The notes under the pieces are model-generated. The model did no database searches and had not been told where the DNA came from. It saw only the letters and a list, made by a program, of their open reading frames with translations. Positions 9,008-19,015 of a stretch of DNA of 53,043 nt are shown one piece after another. Position 1 is the stretch's first letter. Each line of letters opens with the position of its first letter. This DNA comes from Enterobacter sichuanensis. GTDB taxonomy: Bacteria > Pseudomonadota > Gammaproteobacteria > Enterobacterales > Enterobacteriaceae. The stretch lies in NCBI RefSeq assembly GCF_002939185.1, contig NZ_POVL01000038.1, positions 1 to 53,043 of the forward strand. The letters are read 5' to 3'. A program made the position numbers and the translations under genes.

Positions 9008-9235
9008 TTAATGGGCCTGGTCGTTGCTGACGGATGACTGTAAAGCCTGGGCGAAAGATTTTGCGATCGCCTGACGCTGAGCCGGAGCAACGCTGGTGTT
9101 AATAAGGTTGGTGACCATATTTCCCAAAACCATCAGGGAGAGATCGGTCGGTGTTTTATGTTTTTCCAGTACGTTGACCAGCTCACTGAGCAGTTGTTCA
9201 ACGTGTTCATCACTGTAGCGGGAATGTTGTGGCAT
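9008..9235 (-). CDS. yejL: YejL family protein (UPF0352)
   Basis: A 75-aa soluble, acidic protein that begins [20 protein letters not shown] and is close to E. coli YejL. The function is not established. The predicted content is mostly helical, with no membrane segment or signal peptide. It sits 19 nt upstream of yejM, indicating co-transcription, and is divergent from yejK across a 134-bp promoter gap. Confidence 0.93.
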   Translation of the reverse strand: MPQHSRYSDEHVEQLLSELVNVLEKHKTPTDLSLMVLGNMVTNLINTSVAPAQRQAIAKSFAQALQSSVSNDQAH

Positions 9236-9369
9236 AAATCAAAATCAGTTTGTTGATGAAAGGGCAACATATTACCGTAGCAACAGCTTTTTTTCCCCTT
9301 TTTTATCTGTTGTTGCACACATGCCCTGGTGGTGGTTGAATACCGCCCGGTCTAAAAGGAGAGTTTATC

Positions 9370-10377
9370 ATGAGTCTGGAAATCAACCAGATTGCCTTGC
9401 ACCAGCTTATCAAGCGTGATGAGCAAACCCTTGAAGTGGTGCTGCGCGATTCGTTACTGGAACCCACGGCGACCGTTGTGGAGATGATGGCAGAGCTGCA
9501 TCGCGTCTACAGCGCCAAAAATAAAGCCTACGGTCTGTTCAGCGAAGAGAGTGAACTGGCTGATAGCCTGCGTCTGCAGCGTCAGGGCGAAGAGGATTTC
9601 CTGGCGTTTAGCCGCGCCGCAACCGGGCGTCTGCGCGACGAACTGGCCAAATATCCCTTCGCCGACGGCGGGATCGTTCTGTTCTGCCACTACCGCTACC
9701 TGGCGGTTGAGTATCTGCTGGTCACCGTGCTGAATAACTTAAGCAGCATGCGCGTGAACGAGCAGCTGGATATCAGCTCCACCCATTATCTGGACATCAA
9801 CCATGCGGATATTGTGGCGCGCATTGATTTGACCGAGTGGGAAACGAACCCGGAATCGACCCGCTACCTGACTTTCCTGAAAGGGCGTGTGGGCCGCAAA
9901 GTGGCGGATTTCTTCATGGACTTCCTCGGTGCCAGCGAAGGTCTTAACGCCAAAGCGCAAAACAAAGGGCTGCTCCAGGCGGTTGACGACTTCACGGCTG
10001 AAGCACAGCTTGATAAATCTGAGCGTCAGAACGTACGTCAGCAGGTTTACAGCTACTGCAACGAACAGCTGCAGGCAGGGGAAGAAATTGAGCTGGAGTC
10101 GCTGTCCAAAGAGCTGGCAGGTGTGAGTGAAGTCAGCTTCCAGGAATTCACTGCGGATAAAGGCTATGAGCTTGAAGAGAGCTTCCCGGCGGATCGCAGC
10201 ACGTTGCGTCAGTTAACCAAATTTGCCGGCAGCGGCGGTGGGTTAACCATCAACTTTGACGCGATGCTGCTGGGTGAACGCATTTTCTGGGATCCGGCCA
10301 CCGATACGCTGACCATCAAAGGGACGCCGCCGAACCTGCGCGATCAGCTTCAGCGCCGCACCTCTGGCGGGAAATAA
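9370..10377 (+). CDS. yejK: Nucleoid-associated protein YejK (NdpA)
   Basis: A 335-aa nucleoid-associated protein that binds DNA and is reported to interact with topoisomerase IV and gyrase. It starts [18 protein letters not shown], matching the YejK/NdpA family, with conserved [20 protein letters not shown] and FKGR-like [15 protein letters not shown] stretches. An AAAGGAGAG Shine-Dalgarno lies 7 nt before the ATG. It is divergent from yejLM and is followed by a strong bidirectional terminator shared with rplY. Confidence 0.95.
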   Translation: MSLEINQIALHQLIKRDEQTLEVVLRDSLLEPTATVVEMMAELHRVYSAKNKAYGLFSEESELADSLRLQRQGEEDFLAFSRAATGRLRDELAKYPFADGGIVLFCHYRYLAVEYLLVTVLNNLSSMRVNEQLDISSTHYLDINHADIVARIDLTEWETNPESTRYLTFLKGRVGRKVADFFMDFLGASEGLNAKAQNKGLLQAVDDFTAEAQLDKSERQNVRQQVYSYCNEQLQAGEEIELESLSKELAGVSEVSFQEFTADKGYELEESFPADRSTLRQLTKFAGSGGGLTINFDAMLLGERIFWDPATDTLTIKGTPPNLRDQLQRRTSGGK

Positions 10378-10384
10378 CAGCCAT

Positions 10385-10414
10385 AAAAAAACCCCGCAGA
10401 AGCGGGGTTTTTTT
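10385..10414. terminator. Bidirectional terminator between yejK and rplY
   Basis: AAAAAAACCCCGC (10385-10397) and GCGGGGTTTTTTT (10402-10414) form a perfect 13-bp stem around AGAA. The A and T runs on either side make it a terminator for both converging genes. Confidence 0.95.
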
Positions 10415-10428
10415 CGACAGGTTTGCGA

Positions 10429-10713
10429 TTACGCGCGAACGAAGTCGATGTGAGTCAGTTTTGGCTTGAACGCGTGACGCTGAACAGCCTGAACTTTCAC
10501 TTTTTCTTCTTTACCGCCAACAACGATGGTCAGAACTTCGCTGTAGAATTCAGCTTTGGTCTGCAGGTTCCACAGTTTGTCGTGATCCAGTTCGATTGCA
10601 ACTGGAGCAGCTTCGCCACCGTAAACGATAGCCGGGAACTTGTTAGCGGCACGCAGGCGGCGGCTCGCACCCTTACCCTGCACGTTACGTACTTCTGCTT
10701 CGATAGTAAACAT
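10429..10713 (-). CDS. rplY: 50S ribosomal protein L25
   Basis: A 94-aa ribosomal protein that binds 5S r[23 protein letters not shown] and [10 protein letters not shown] are diagnostic of the short, single-domain L25 of enterobacteria, without the C-terminal CTC extension. Ribosomal genes of this kind are strongly expressed, and codon use here is visibly restricted. The upstream gap to radD (10714-10837) holds its promoter; I do not see a clear leader structure. Confidence 0.97.
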   Translation of the reverse strand: MFTIEAEVRNVQGKGASRRLRAANKFPAIVYGGEAAPVAIELDHDKLWNLQTKAEFYSEVLTIVVGGKEEKVKVQAVQRHAFKPKLTHIDFVRA

Positions 10714-10837
10714 TGATTTCTCTCTGTATTTAAAACCCTACTACAGGCGACCCAGCAGCAGGTGAGTGTTCTGCCTCACGGATGTGAAGCGGGCGGCATT
10801 TTATACTCAAATGCCCCGCACATCAATGAAAAGTCCC

Positions 10838-12598
10838 CTAACCGCGCAATTCGTTAGCGCGACGGAAGCGACCTTCATAGTCAAAGAGTTTCTCACGCAC
10901 CTGCCAGAACTGGCCTTTCTTACGGGCGACCACAAAATCCGGATGGCGCAACAGCCCCTGCTGGCGCACGATATCGGCCACGGTTATCCAGCGCAGGGGG
11001 ATGCCCGGCGTGCGGGTATGCGGGCGGATAAACAGCTGTTCGAAGGCCGTGCGCTGGGCGGGCGTCTGGACCCGGAAACGCTCACTCACGTCCGCCCCGT
11101 CCTCGTCGTAATAGGTGATTTTCAGCCACTCACCTTTTTCATCGGCGCCGGGCTGCAGTGCCATGCCCGAGCAGCGCAGCACCAGGGCATCTTTCAGCTT
11201 TAGCGCCGCTTTCAGCATGTCATCCGGGTCAACCAGCACCGTGTCGCATTCCCGACAGCGGCGGGCGGCTATGTCGTTTTCGGCATTGCACTGTGGGCAG
11301 TTTTTGAAGCGGAAACGGAAATCGCACTGCTCGCGGTGCCCCTCATCATCTTCAAACCAGCCCTGGCAGCGGCGGCCAAAATGTTCGATCAGCGTGCCGT
11401 CAGCGGTGGTTTTGCCCCAGAAGGTGTTGGCAAACCCGCAGGCGGGGCAAAAAACCTGTACGGGGACGTTGTCGCTTTTCCCTTTGGGCGCCCCGACTTC
11501 AGGGGTATAGATATCGTGCGGGTTGCCGGCATAGTCCAGAATCAGACAGTCGGTTTTGCCCGGCGCCAGTCGCAGGCCGCGACCCACAATCTGCTGATAC
11601 AGGCTGACTGATTCGGTCGGGCGCAAAATGGCGATCAGGTCGACGTGCGGCGCGTCAAAGCCGGTGGTCAACACCGACACGTTCACCAGATAGCGGAACT
11701 GCTGGGCTTTAAAGGCCTCAATCAGCCCGTCACGCTCCGGGCCGGGCGTCTCACCGGTGATGAGCGCCGCGTCGCCAGAGGGCAGTAAGCCGGTGATTTC
11801 TCGTGCGTGCTCAACGGTGGCGGCAAAGATCATCACCCCTTTGCGCGTCGCGGCGAACTCCTCAATCTGGCTGATGATGTGCGGCGTAATACGCTTTTGC
11901 TTTTTCAGCTCCTGGTTAAGATCCGCTTCGCTGAATAAGCCGTTGCTCTGCGCCTGCAGACGGCTGAAGTCGTACTGCACCACCGGCATATCCAGCCGTT
12001 CAGGCGGTGTCAGGTAGCCATGTTTAATCATATAGCGCAGCGGAAGTTCGTAAATGCAGTCGCTAAACAGGGCCTTGTCATCCCCGCGCACCATGCCGTG
12101 ATAATGGTAGCGGTAGATCCAGCCTTTACCGAGACGAAACGGGGTTGCCGTCAGGCCCAGAAGGCGTAAGTGAGGGTTCACCTCTTTGAGGTGAGTGAGG
12201 ATTTGCTGATACTGGCTGTCGTTATCATCACTGATGCGGTGACATTCGTCGACAATCAGCAGCGAAAATTCGCTGCGAAACAGGTCGAGATTGCGGGCCA
12301 CCGACTGCACGCTGCCAAAGACCACTTTGCCGCGGCTCTCTTTACGCTTGAGTCCGGCGGCGAAAATGTCGGCGTCCAGTCCCAGTGCGCAATATTTGGC
12401 ATGGTTCTGCGCAACGAGTTCTTTAACGTGCGCCAGAACCAGCACGCGGCCACGCGCCAGGCGCGCCAGCTCGGCGATCACCAGGCTTTTGCCTGCACCG
12501 GTCGGCAGCACAATCGCCGCCGGCTCGCGATGTTTACGGAACCAGGCGAGGGTGGCGTCAACGGCCTCCTGCTGATAGGGTCGAAGTGTAAAAGTCAT
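10838..12598 (-). CDS. radD: RadD (YejH), superfamily 2 DNA repair helicase-like ATPase
   Basis: A DNA-dependent ATPase in double-strand break repair that acts with RecA and RadA and interacts with SSB. The protein is 586 aa as in E. coli. The Walker A motif LPTGAGKS is at residues 31-38 and the DECH box at 117-120. The C-terminal helicase motif [14 protein letters not shown] follows. A zinc-binding cluster lies in the last third: CPACG, then CQGW and CDFRF, then CPQCN and CRECD, giving eight or more cysteines. It is divergent from rsuA with a 151-bp gap. Confidence 0.95.
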   Translation of the reverse strand: MTFTLRPYQQEAVDATLAWFRKHREPAAIVLPTGAGKSLVIAELARLARGRVLVLAHVKELVAQNHAKYCALGLDADIFAAGLKRKESRGKVVFGSVQSVARNLDLFRSEFSLLIVDECHRISDDNDSQYQQILTHLKEVNPHLRLLGLTATPFRLGKGWIYRYHYHGMVRGDDKALFSDCIYELPLRYMIKHGYLTPPERLDMPVVQYDFSRLQAQSNGLFSEADLNQELKKQKRITPHIISQIEEFAATRKGVMIFAATVEHAREITGLLPSGDAALITGETPGPERDGLIEAFKAQQFRYLVNVSVLTTGFDAPHVDLIAILRPTESVSLYQQIVGRGLRLAPGKTDCLILDYAGNPHDIYTPEVGAPKGKSDNVPVQVFCPACGFANTFWGKTTADGTLIEHFGRRCQGWFEDDEGHREQCDFRFRFKNCPQCNAENDIAARRCRECDTVLVDPDDMLKAALKLKDALVLRCSGMALQPGADEKGEWLKITYYDEDGADVSERFRVQTPAQRTAFEQLFIRPHTRTPGIPLRWITVADIVRQQGLLRHPDFVVARKKGQFWQVREKLFDYEGRFRRANELRG

Positions 12599-12749
12599 GG
12601 GGTCTCGGTTTCGTTATTCCGCACATAGTATGCCACGAAACTTTTTCCCTTGAGTGGCGCAACCAGACCATTATACTGAGCCGTTCCAGACTGCGTCTTT
12701 TTCGGACCTGTTGTCCGAGTTCCAGCACCATTAAGGCTAAAAAGATTTC

Positions 12750-13457
12750 ATGCGACTTGATAAGTTTATCGCTCAGCAACTCGGCGTAAGCCGCGCTATT
12801 GCCGGGCGCGAAATTCGCGCCAGCCGCGTTACCGTGGATGGCGACATTGTGAGAGACAGCGCGTTCAAACTGCAACCTGACCATCAGGTTGAGTATGACG
12901 GCAATCCGCTGACCCAGCAGCACGGCCCGCGTTATTTCATGCTCAATAAGCCGGAAGGCTATGTTTGCTCTACGGACGATCCGGATCACCCGACGGTGCT
13001 CTATTTCCTCGACGAACCGGTTGCGCATAAGCTGCATGCCGCCGGGCGACTCGATATCGACACCACGGGGCTGGTGCTGATGACCGACGACGGACAGTGG
13101 TCTCACCGCATCACCTCTCCGCGCCACCACTGCGAAAAAACCTATCTGGTGACGCTGGAGTCTCCGGTTGCGGATGGCACGGCAGAGCAATTCGCGAAAG
13201 GCGTCCAGCTGCATAATGAAAAAGATCTGACCAAACCCGCCGTGCTCGAGGTGATCACGCCGACCGAAGTCCGCCTGACCATCAGTGAAGGGCGCTATCA
13301 TCAGGTAAAACGTATGTTTGCCGCGGTGGGGAACCACGTCGTGGGCCTGCATCGCGAACGGATTGGTGCGATTGAACTTGATCCCGACCTGGCGCCAGGC
13401 GAATACCGCCCGTTAACGGAAGAAGAGATCGCCAGCGTCGGTCTGCCTTCGCACTAA
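12750..13457 (+). CDS. rsuA: 16S rRNA pseudouridine(516) synthase
   Basis: Converts U516 of 16S rRNA to pseudouridine during 30S assembly. The protein is 235 aa. An N-terminal S4 RNA-binding domain ([15 protein letters not shown], residues 1-60) is followed by the synthase domain with the catalytic motif [10 protein letters not shown], where Asp102 is the nucleophile. [15 protein letters not shown] is the conserved C-terminal motif. It is followed 15 nt later by bcr, so the two are probably co-transcribed. Confidence 0.96.
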   Translation: MRLDKFIAQQLGVSRAIAGREIRASRVTVDGDIVRDSAFKLQPDHQVEYDGNPLTQQHGPRYFMLNKPEGYVCSTDDPDHPTVLYFLDEPVAHKLHAAGRLDIDTTGLVLMTDDGQWSHRITSPRHHCEKTYLVTLESPVADGTAEQFAKGVQLHNEKDLTKPAVLEVITPTEVRLTISEGRYHQVKRMFAAVGNHVVGLHRERIGAIELDPDLAPGEYRPLTEEEIASVGLPSH

Positions 13458-13472
13458 TTTCAGGAGAACTCT

Positions 13473-14669
13473 GTGACCACCAGGCCACACTCGTCGTTCA
13501 AAATTGTTTTCATTCTTGGCCTGCTGGCCATGCTGATGCCGCTGTCTATCGATATGTACCTGCCTGCGCTGCCGGTCATTTCGGCGCAGTTTGGCGTCCC
13601 GGCGGGCAGTGCGCAGATGACGCTCAGCACCTATATTCTCGGCTTTGCCCTCGGCCAGCTGTTTTATGGCCCGATGGCGGACAGCCTTGGACGTAAGCCC
13701 GTCATTCTGGGCGGGACGCTGGTCTTTGCGGTTGCTGCGGTTGCCTGTGCGCTGGCGCAGACGATTGATCATCTGATTATCATGCGCTTCTTCCACGGTC
13801 TGGCGGCGGCGGCAGCAAGCGTGGTGATTAATGCGCTGATGCGCGATATCTACCCGAAAGAAGAGTTCTCCCGCATGATGTCGTTTGTGATGCTGGTGAC
13901 GACGATTGCGCCGCTGGTGGCCCCGATGGCTGGTGGTGCGGTACTGGTGTGGTTTAGCTGGCATATGATTTTCTGGATCCTGGCCCTGGCCGCGCTGCTG
14001 GCCTCGGCGATGATTTTCTTCTTTATTGATGAAACGCTTCCAGTCGAGCGCCGTCAGAAATTCCATATTCGCACTACAATCGGCAACTTTGCTTCGCTGT
14101 TTCGTCATAAGCGCGTGCTGAGCTATATGCTGGCGAGCGGGTTCAGCTTCGCCGGTATGTTCTCCTTCCTGAGCGCCGGACCGTTTGTTTACATTGAACT
14201 GAACCACGTCTCACCGCAGCACTTTGGCTATTACTTTGCGCTCAACATCGTCTTCCTGTTTATCATGACCATCATCAACAGCCGTTTTGTCCGGCGGGTG
14301 GGGGCGCTGAACATGTTCCGCGCCGGTCTGTGGATCCAGTTTGTGATGGCCGTCTGGCTGGTCGTGAGCGCGTTTCTGGGCGTGGGCTTTTGGGCGCTGG
14401 TCGTTGGCGTGGCGGCCTTTGTCGGCTGCGTGGCGATGGTGTCATCGAATGCGATGGCGGTGATCCTGGATGAGTTCCCGCACATGGCAGGCACCGCGTC
14501 ATCCCTGGCGGGGACATTCCGCTTCGGTATCGGTGCGATCGTCGGGGCGTTACTGGCTATGGCCACCTTCAGTACGGCATGGCCAATGCTGTGGGCGATG
14601 GCTTTTTGCGCAACCAGCTCAATCCTTTTCTATCTTTACGCCAGTCGACCACGAAAAGCGGCTCACTGA
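13473..14669 (+). CDS. bcr: Bcr/CflA family multidrug efflux MFS transporter
   Basis: An inner-membrane drug:H+ antiporter of 398 aa with about 12 hydrophobic segments. E. coli Bcr exports bicyclomycin, sulfonamides and dipeptides. MFS motif A is [16 protein letters not shown] in the loop after helix 2, and [20 protein letters not shown] matches Bcr. The start is GTG at 13473, preceded by CAGGAGAAC. It lies 15 nt downstream of rsuA and ends at a clear terminator. Confidence 0.94.
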   Translation: MTTRPHSSFKIVFILGLLAMLMPLSIDMYLPALPVISAQFGVPAGSAQMTLSTYILGFALGQLFYGPMADSLGRKPVILGGTLVFAVAAVACALAQTIDHLIIMRFFHGLAAAAASVVINALMRDIYPKEEFSRMMSFVMLVTTIAPLVAPMAGGAVLVWFSWHMIFWILALAALLASAMIFFFIDETLPVERRQKFHIRTTIGNFASLFRHKRVLSYMLASGFSFAGMFSFLSAGPFVYIELNHVSPQHFGYYFALNIVFLFIMTIINSRFVRRVGALNMFRAGLWIQFVMAVWLVVSAFLGVGFWALVVGVAAFVGCVAMVSSNAMAVILDEFPHMAGTASSLAGTFRFGIGAIVGALLAMATFSTAWPMLWAMAFCATSSILFYLYASRPRKAAH

Positions 14670-14678
14670 TTTACAGAG

Positions 14679-14701
14679 AAGGCCCGGCAGGGCCTTTTTT
14701 G
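14679..14701 (+). terminator. Intrinsic terminator of bcr
   Basis: AAGGCCC (14679-14685) pairs with GGGCCTT (14690-14696) around GGCA, followed by a T-run. Confidence 0.9.
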
Positions 14702-14715
14702 TTGATACATATCAA
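14702..14715. promoter_or_regulatory. Perfect FNR consensus site
   Basis: TTGATACATATCAA matches the FNR consensus TTGAT-N4-ATCAA at all ten defined bases. It starts immediately after the bcr terminator and lies about 230 bp upstream of yejG. A CRP/FNR-type palindrome also lies nearby at 14768. No typical anaerobic gene is adjacent, so its target is unclear. Confidence 0.5.
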
Positions 14716-14767
14716 CCAAACCCGTGTTCGTTTACCCCGTGTTTGTTTATTTTATGTAAAATCTATT

Positions 14768-14783
14768 TGTGTAAAAAGTCACA
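14768..14783. promoter_or_regulatory. Candidate CRP site upstream of yejG
   Basis: TGTGTAAAAAGTCACA matches TGTGA-N6-TCACA at nine of ten defined bases. It lies in the 278-bp bcr-yejG gap, which otherwise shows no ORF. A possible yejG -10 element, TATAAA at 14899-14904, is further downstream. Confidence 0.5.
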
Positions 14784-14947
14784 TCATTGTATTCAAAAAG
14801 GTTGAGTTAGATCGCAGAAACGGGTACATATAGCGCCGACGCGAGCCTGGAAACGAATAAAAAGCGCTGAATAGTGCAGGCTGGCGATGATGTGTTACTA
14901 TAAATGTAAATAAATTGTGAAGTGAATTTTACTTCCGGGGAACGAAC

Positions 14948-15292
14948 GTGAATACATTACAACTCTCCATTGTCCATCGCTTGCCTCAGAGCTATCGCTG
15001 GTCGGCGGGTTTTGCAGGTTCGAAAGTTGAACCGATTCCGCAAAACGTCGCGGGCTGCGAGAATTGCCTGGTGGCACTCAAACTGCTGAGCCCGAGCGAC
15101 GAAAATGCATGGCGGGTGATGGAACGTCTGAGCCAGGCCCTGACCGATATCGAAGTGGACAGCTCCGTGCTGGAGTGCGAAGGCGAGCCGTGCCTGTTTG
15201 TGAAAAGCCAGGACGAGTTTGCAGCCACCTGCCGTCTGAAGAATTTTGGCGTTGCTATTGCTGAGCCTTTCTCTGGCCAGTACCCCTTCTGA
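14948..15292 (+). CDS. yejG: YejG family protein of unknown function
   Basis: A 114-aa soluble protein, the same length as E. coli YejG. It begins [20 protein letters not shown]. Four cysteines are visible, two of them close together in the segment around residues 37-40 (GCENC). No membrane segment or signal peptide is present. I cannot assign a biochemical role. It converges on yejF with only 3 nt between the stop codons. Its promoter is presumably in the AT-rich region 14880-14940. Confidence 0.88.
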   Translation: MNTLQLSIVHRLPQSYRWSAGFAGSKVEPIPQNVAGCENCLVALKLLSPSDENAWRVMERLSQALTDIEVDSSVLECEGEPCLFVKSQDEFAATCRLKNFGVAIAEPFSGQYPF

Positions 15293-15295
15293 GCG

Positions 15296-16885
15296 CTAGT
15301 CTGCCGACAACAGCTGGCGCGTGTAGCGCTGCGTTGGCGCGGTGAATACGCGCTGGCACTCACCCTGCTCGACCACTTCTCCCTGTCGCAACACAATCAC
15401 CTGATGGCACAGCGCCCTCACCACCTGTAGATCATGGCTGATAAAGATATAGGCCAGCCGGTGTTTTTCCTGTAACCCCTTGAGCAGCGCCAGGATCTGC
15501 GCCTGTACGGTCCTGTCCAGAGAGGACGTTGGTTCGTCCAGAATAATCAGCTCTGGTTTCAGGATCAGCGCGCGGGCAATCGCGATACGCTGGCGCTGCC
15601 CGCCGGAGAATTCAGCCGGATAGCGGTGACGCGTCTCGGGATCTAAACCTACTTCAACCATTACCCGCATGACCTCCTGCTCGCGCTGCTGAGCACTCAG
15701 GGCGGGCTGATGCACGCGCAGGCCCTCTTCGACGATCTGTAACACGCTGAGCCGCGGGTTAAGCGAGGAGTTGGGATCCTGAAAAACCACCTGCATGCGT
15801 GGACGAACGGGCAGCATCTGCCGCCGGTTCCAGCGGTGCAGCGGCATGCCGTCAAAGAGGATCTCGCCCTGCGAGGCAATTAAGCGCAGCAGCGCCAGAC
15901 CGGTGGTGCTTTTACCCGAACCGGATTCGCCCACAAGCCCCAGGGATTCGCCAGGACGCAGCGAGAAGCGGAGGTTTTTCAGCACCGGGTTTCGATCGAC
16001 AATGCGCCGCAAAATACCTTTGCGGATCGGGAACGAGACGGACAGATCCTCAACGCGCAACAGCGGCGCGCTGTCCGCATCGAGAGGAACCGGATCGCCG
16101 GCGGGTTCGCTGTCGAGCAGGCGCTGCGTATAAGGATGCTGTGGCGCGTTCAGCAGCGTGGAGGCGATATTCTGTTCCACACATCGCCCGTTTTGCATTA
16201 CCGCGACGCTGTCGGCCAGCTTTTTCACAATGCTCAGGTTGTGCGTGATAAACAGCAGGCTCATATTGAGTTCGTCACGCAGCTCCCGCAACAGCGTTAA
16301 TATTTGAGCCTGTACCGTCACGTCGAGCGCCGTTGTGGGCTCGTCGGCTATCAGCAGTTCCGGGCGCGTGAGCAGGGCCATGGCAATCATCACGCGCTGG
16401 CGTTCGCCGCCGGAGAGCTGGTGCGGAAAATCATTGAGCCGTTTGGCCGCATTGCGTATGCCTGTTCGCTCAAGACAATCCAGAATTTCTCCCCGCGCCG
16501 CCTCTTTGCGCATCCCCCGGTGCAGGGAGAGCACTTCATAGAGCTGTTTTTCCAGGCTGTGCAGCGGGTTGAGCGAAACCATCGGCTCCTGGAAGATCAT
16601 GGCGATTTTGTTGCCGCGAATGCCCCGCAGGGTGTGTTCATCGGCATGCAGCAGTGAACTGCCGTGAAACAGAATATCCCCTTGCGGGTAGCTCACCGGC
16701 GGAGACGGCAGCAGGCGCAGGATGGAAAGGGCAGATACGCTCTTGCCGGACCCCGATTCCCCCACCAGGGCCAGCGTTTCACCGCGCTGGATCTGCAGCG
16801 ACAGATCGGTGACCACGGTGCGCGTCTCGCCCTGCGTTGAAAAAGCAATCGACAGGTTATCAATACTGAGAAGAGGCTGGGTCAT
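15296..16885 (-). CDS. yejF: YejF, dual ATP-binding subunit of the YejABEF peptide importer
   Basis: A fused ABC ATPase of 529 aa with two nucleotide-binding domains, energising oligopeptide uptake, including microcin C in E. coli. Each half has a GESGSGKS Walker A. The signature motifs are LSGGERQRV in the first half and FSGGQRQRI in the second, and [12 protein letters not shown] and [12 protein letters not shown] are the Walker B regions. ATG at 16885 ([10 protein letters not shown]) is chosen because it lies 1 nt after the yejE stop; a start at 16933 would run into yejE. It is the last gene of yejABEF. Confidence 0.95.
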   Translation of the reverse strand: MTQPLLSIDNLSIAFSTQGETRTVVTDLSLQIQRGETLALVGESGSGKSVSALSILRLLPSPPVSYPQGDILFHGSSLLHADEHTLRGIRGNKIAMIFQEPMVSLNPLHSLEKQLYEVLSLHRGMRKEAARGEILDCLERTGIRNAAKRLNDFPHQLSGGERQRVMIAMALLTRPELLIADEPTTALDVTVQAQILTLLRELRDELNMSLLFITHNLSIVKKLADSVAVMQNGRCVEQNIASTLLNAPQHPYTQRLLDSEPAGDPVPLDADSAPLLRVEDLSVSFPIRKGILRRIVDRNPVLKNLRFSLRPGESLGLVGESGSGKSTTGLALLRLIASQGEILFDGMPLHRWNRRQMLPVRPRMQVVFQDPNSSLNPRLSVLQIVEEGLRVHQPALSAQQREQEVMRVMVEVGLDPETRHRYPAEFSGGQRQRIAIARALILKPELIILDEPTSSLDRTVQAQILALLKGLQEKHRLAYIFISHDLQVVRALCHQVIVLRQGEVVEQGECQRVFTAPTQRYTRQLLSAD

Positions 16886-16886
16886 C

Positions 16887-17912
16887 TTATACCGCCTTGT
16901 TAGGGTCGAAGGCATCGCGCACGGCTTCGCCAATAAAAATCAGCAGTGAAAGCAGCACGGCCACGGAGAGAAAAGCGGCGATGCCTAACCACGGCGCCTG
17001 CAGGTTGTTCTTACCCTGCAGCAGCAGTTCGCCGAGCGACGGCGAACCCAGCGGGAGACCAAAGCCCAGGAAATCGAGTGAGGTGAGGGTAGTGATGGAG
17101 CTGCACAGAATAAACGGCAGGAAGGTGAGTGTGGCTACCACGGCATTCGGCAGCATATGGCGGAAGATGATCCCGCGATCGCTGACCCCAAGCGCCTGCG
17201 CGGCACGAATATAGTCGAAATTGCGGGTACGCAGGAATTCCGCGCGCACGACGCCTACCAGTGCCATCCAGCCGAACAGGACGGTGATGCCTAACAGCCA
17301 CCAGAAGCCGGGCTGTACCACGCTGGAGAGCAGAATGATGAGAAACAGCGTTGGCATGCCTGACCAGACTTCAATCACCCGCTGGCCCCAGAGGTCGATT
17401 TTTCCCCCGTAGTAGCCCTGAACGGCACCCGCCACGACGCCCAGCACGCTGGAGAAAATGGTCAGCATCAGCCCAAAGAGAAGCGAAATACGGGTGCCAT
17501 ACAGGATGCGCGCCAGCACGTCGCCACCGTTGGCATCCGTTCCCAGCCAGTTTTGCGCGGAGGGCGGAGAAGGGAAGGGGGTCGTCGTGGCGAAGTTAAT
17601 GCTGTTTGCGCCAAAGCGCACCGGGGCCCAAAGCGCCCAGCCGTGTTGCTCAATCTGCTGGCGAAGCCACGGATCCTGATACTCCGCCGGCGTGGCAAAT
17701 GGGCCGCCAAAGTCGCTTTCGTTGTAACTGACCAGAACAGGCACGTACCAGCGGTCATTAAAATGCACCAGCAACGGCTTATCGTTAGCGATCAGTTCCG
17801 AAAACATGCTCAACACAAATAGCACGGCAAAGATCCACAGCGACCAGTAGCCACGGCGGTTGTGGCGAAAGCGGGCCCAGCGGGCCTGGTTGACGGGGCT
17901 TAAACGCGGCAT
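16887..17912 (-). CDS. yejE: YejE, permease subunit of the YejABEF peptide importer
   Basis: An inner-membrane ABC permease of 341 aa of the DppC/OppC type. The N-terminus has one membrane segment after a basic stretch, then a large periplasmic loop, then five further segments. The EAA-like coupling motif is at RAAQALGVSDRGIIFRHMLP. The start codon overlaps the yejB stop by one base. Pairs with YejB to form the channel. Confidence 0.95.
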   Translation of the reverse strand: MPRLSPVNQARWARFRHNRRGYWSLWIFAVLFVLSMFSELIANDKPLLVHFNDRWYVPVLVSYNESDFGGPFATPAEYQDPWLRQQIEQHGWALWAPVRFGANSINFATTTPFPSPPSAQNWLGTDANGGDVLARILYGTRISLLFGLMLTIFSSVLGVVAGAVQGYYGGKIDLWGQRVIEVWSGMPTLFLIILLSSVVQPGFWWLLGITVLFGWMALVGVVRAEFLRTRNFDYIRAAQALGVSDRGIIFRHMLPNAVVATLTFLPFILCSSITTLTSLDFLGFGLPLGSPSLGELLLQGKNNLQAPWLGIAAFLSVAVLLSLLIFIGEAVRDAFDPNKAV

Positions 17913-19006
17913 CAGCGGCCCTCAAAATCGATTCGAGGATCGACCAGCGTATAGCTGATATCGCTGACAATATTCAGCAGCAGGCCAATCAGGGTGAAAA
18001 TATAGAGCGTGCCAAACATTACCGGATAATCACGCGACACGGTGGCCTCATAGCCCAGCAGACCCAGGCCGTTGAGCGAGAACATCACCTCTATCAGCAG
18101 CGAGCCGGTAAAAAACATACTGATGAACGTGGCTGGAAATCCGGCGATCACCAGCAGCATGGCGTTGCGGAACACGTGTTTCCACATGATCTGCTTTTCG
18201 CTCACGCCCTTGGCGCGGGCGGTGACGACGTACTGCTTACGAATTTCATCGAGAAAGGCGTTTTTGGTCAACATGGTCAGGGCGGCAAACCCGCCTATGA
18301 CGGTGGCCAGAACCGGCAGGGTGATATGCCAGAGATAGTCGGTTATTTTCTGGTACCAGGGCAACGTGCTGAAATCGGCGGAGACGAGCCCTCGCAGTGG
18401 GAAGAGGTCAAAATAACTTCCCCCGGCAAAAAAGACGATCAGCAGGACGGCAAACAGAAACGCCGGAATGGCATAGCCGATGATGATGAATGTGCTGCTC
18501 CAGATATCAAAGCGGCTGCCGTTATAAACTGCTTTGCGGATCCCGAGCGGAATCGAGACCAGATAGATGATCAGCGTTCCCCATAGCCCCAGCGTTATCG
18601 AAACCGGCAGGCTCTGCTTAATCAACGTCAACACTGACGCGCTGCGAAACAGACTGTCGCCGAAATCAAAGCGGATGTAATCCCAGAGCATTTTGAAATA
18701 GCGCTCGTGAATCGGTTTGTCAAAGCCGTAGCGATGGGTGATCTCGGCGATCACCTCCGGATCCAGACCGCGTCCGCCGCGGTAATGGCTTTCGCTTATA
18801 TTCCCCACGCCGGTTCGCGCATGGCTCGCGCCCATGCCTTCACCGCCCCCGCCGGGCATGCCGCCGCTGTTGCCAAATTCAATGGCGGCAATCGCCTGAT
18901 CGACCGGCCCACCGGGGGCGATTTGCACGATAAAAAAGTTAATCGTGATGATGGCCCACAGGGTGGGGATGACCAGCAGCAGACGGCGGAGAAGATACGC
19001 ACCCAT
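17912..19006 (-). CDS. yejB: YejB, permease subunit of the YejABEF peptide importer
   Basis: An inner-membrane ABC permease of 364 aa of the DppB/OppB type. It begins [20 protein letters not shown], the typical first helix. A Gly-rich periplasmic segment over about residues 47-70 ([13 protein letters not shown]) matches my memory of the YejB group. The EAA-like motif is [20 protein letters not shown]. It starts 9 nt after the yejA stop. Confidence 0.95.
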   Translation of the reverse strand: MGAYLLRRLLLVIPTLWAIITINFFIVQIAPGGPVDQAIAAIEFGNSGGMPGGGGEGMGASHARTGVGNISESHYRGGRGLDPEVIAEITHRYGFDKPIHERYFKMLWDYIRFDFGDSLFRSASVLTLIKQSLPVSITLGLWGTLIIYLVSIPLGIRKAVYNGSRFDIWSSTFIIIGYAIPAFLFAVLLIVFFAGGSYFDLFPLRGLVSADFSTLPWYQKITDYLWHITLPVLATVIGGFAALTMLTKNAFLDEIRKQYVVTARAKGVSEKQIMWKHVFRNAMLLVIAGFPATFISMFFTGSLLIEVMFSLNGLGLLGYEATVSRDYPVMFGTLYIFTLIGLLLNIVSDISYTLVDPRIDFEGR

Positions 19007-19015
19007 GATGATTCC

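Noticed and set aside
13413..14207. A 264-codon minus-strand frame opposite bcr
   Set aside because: Antisense shadow of a well-conserved transporter gene; product composition is highly biased.
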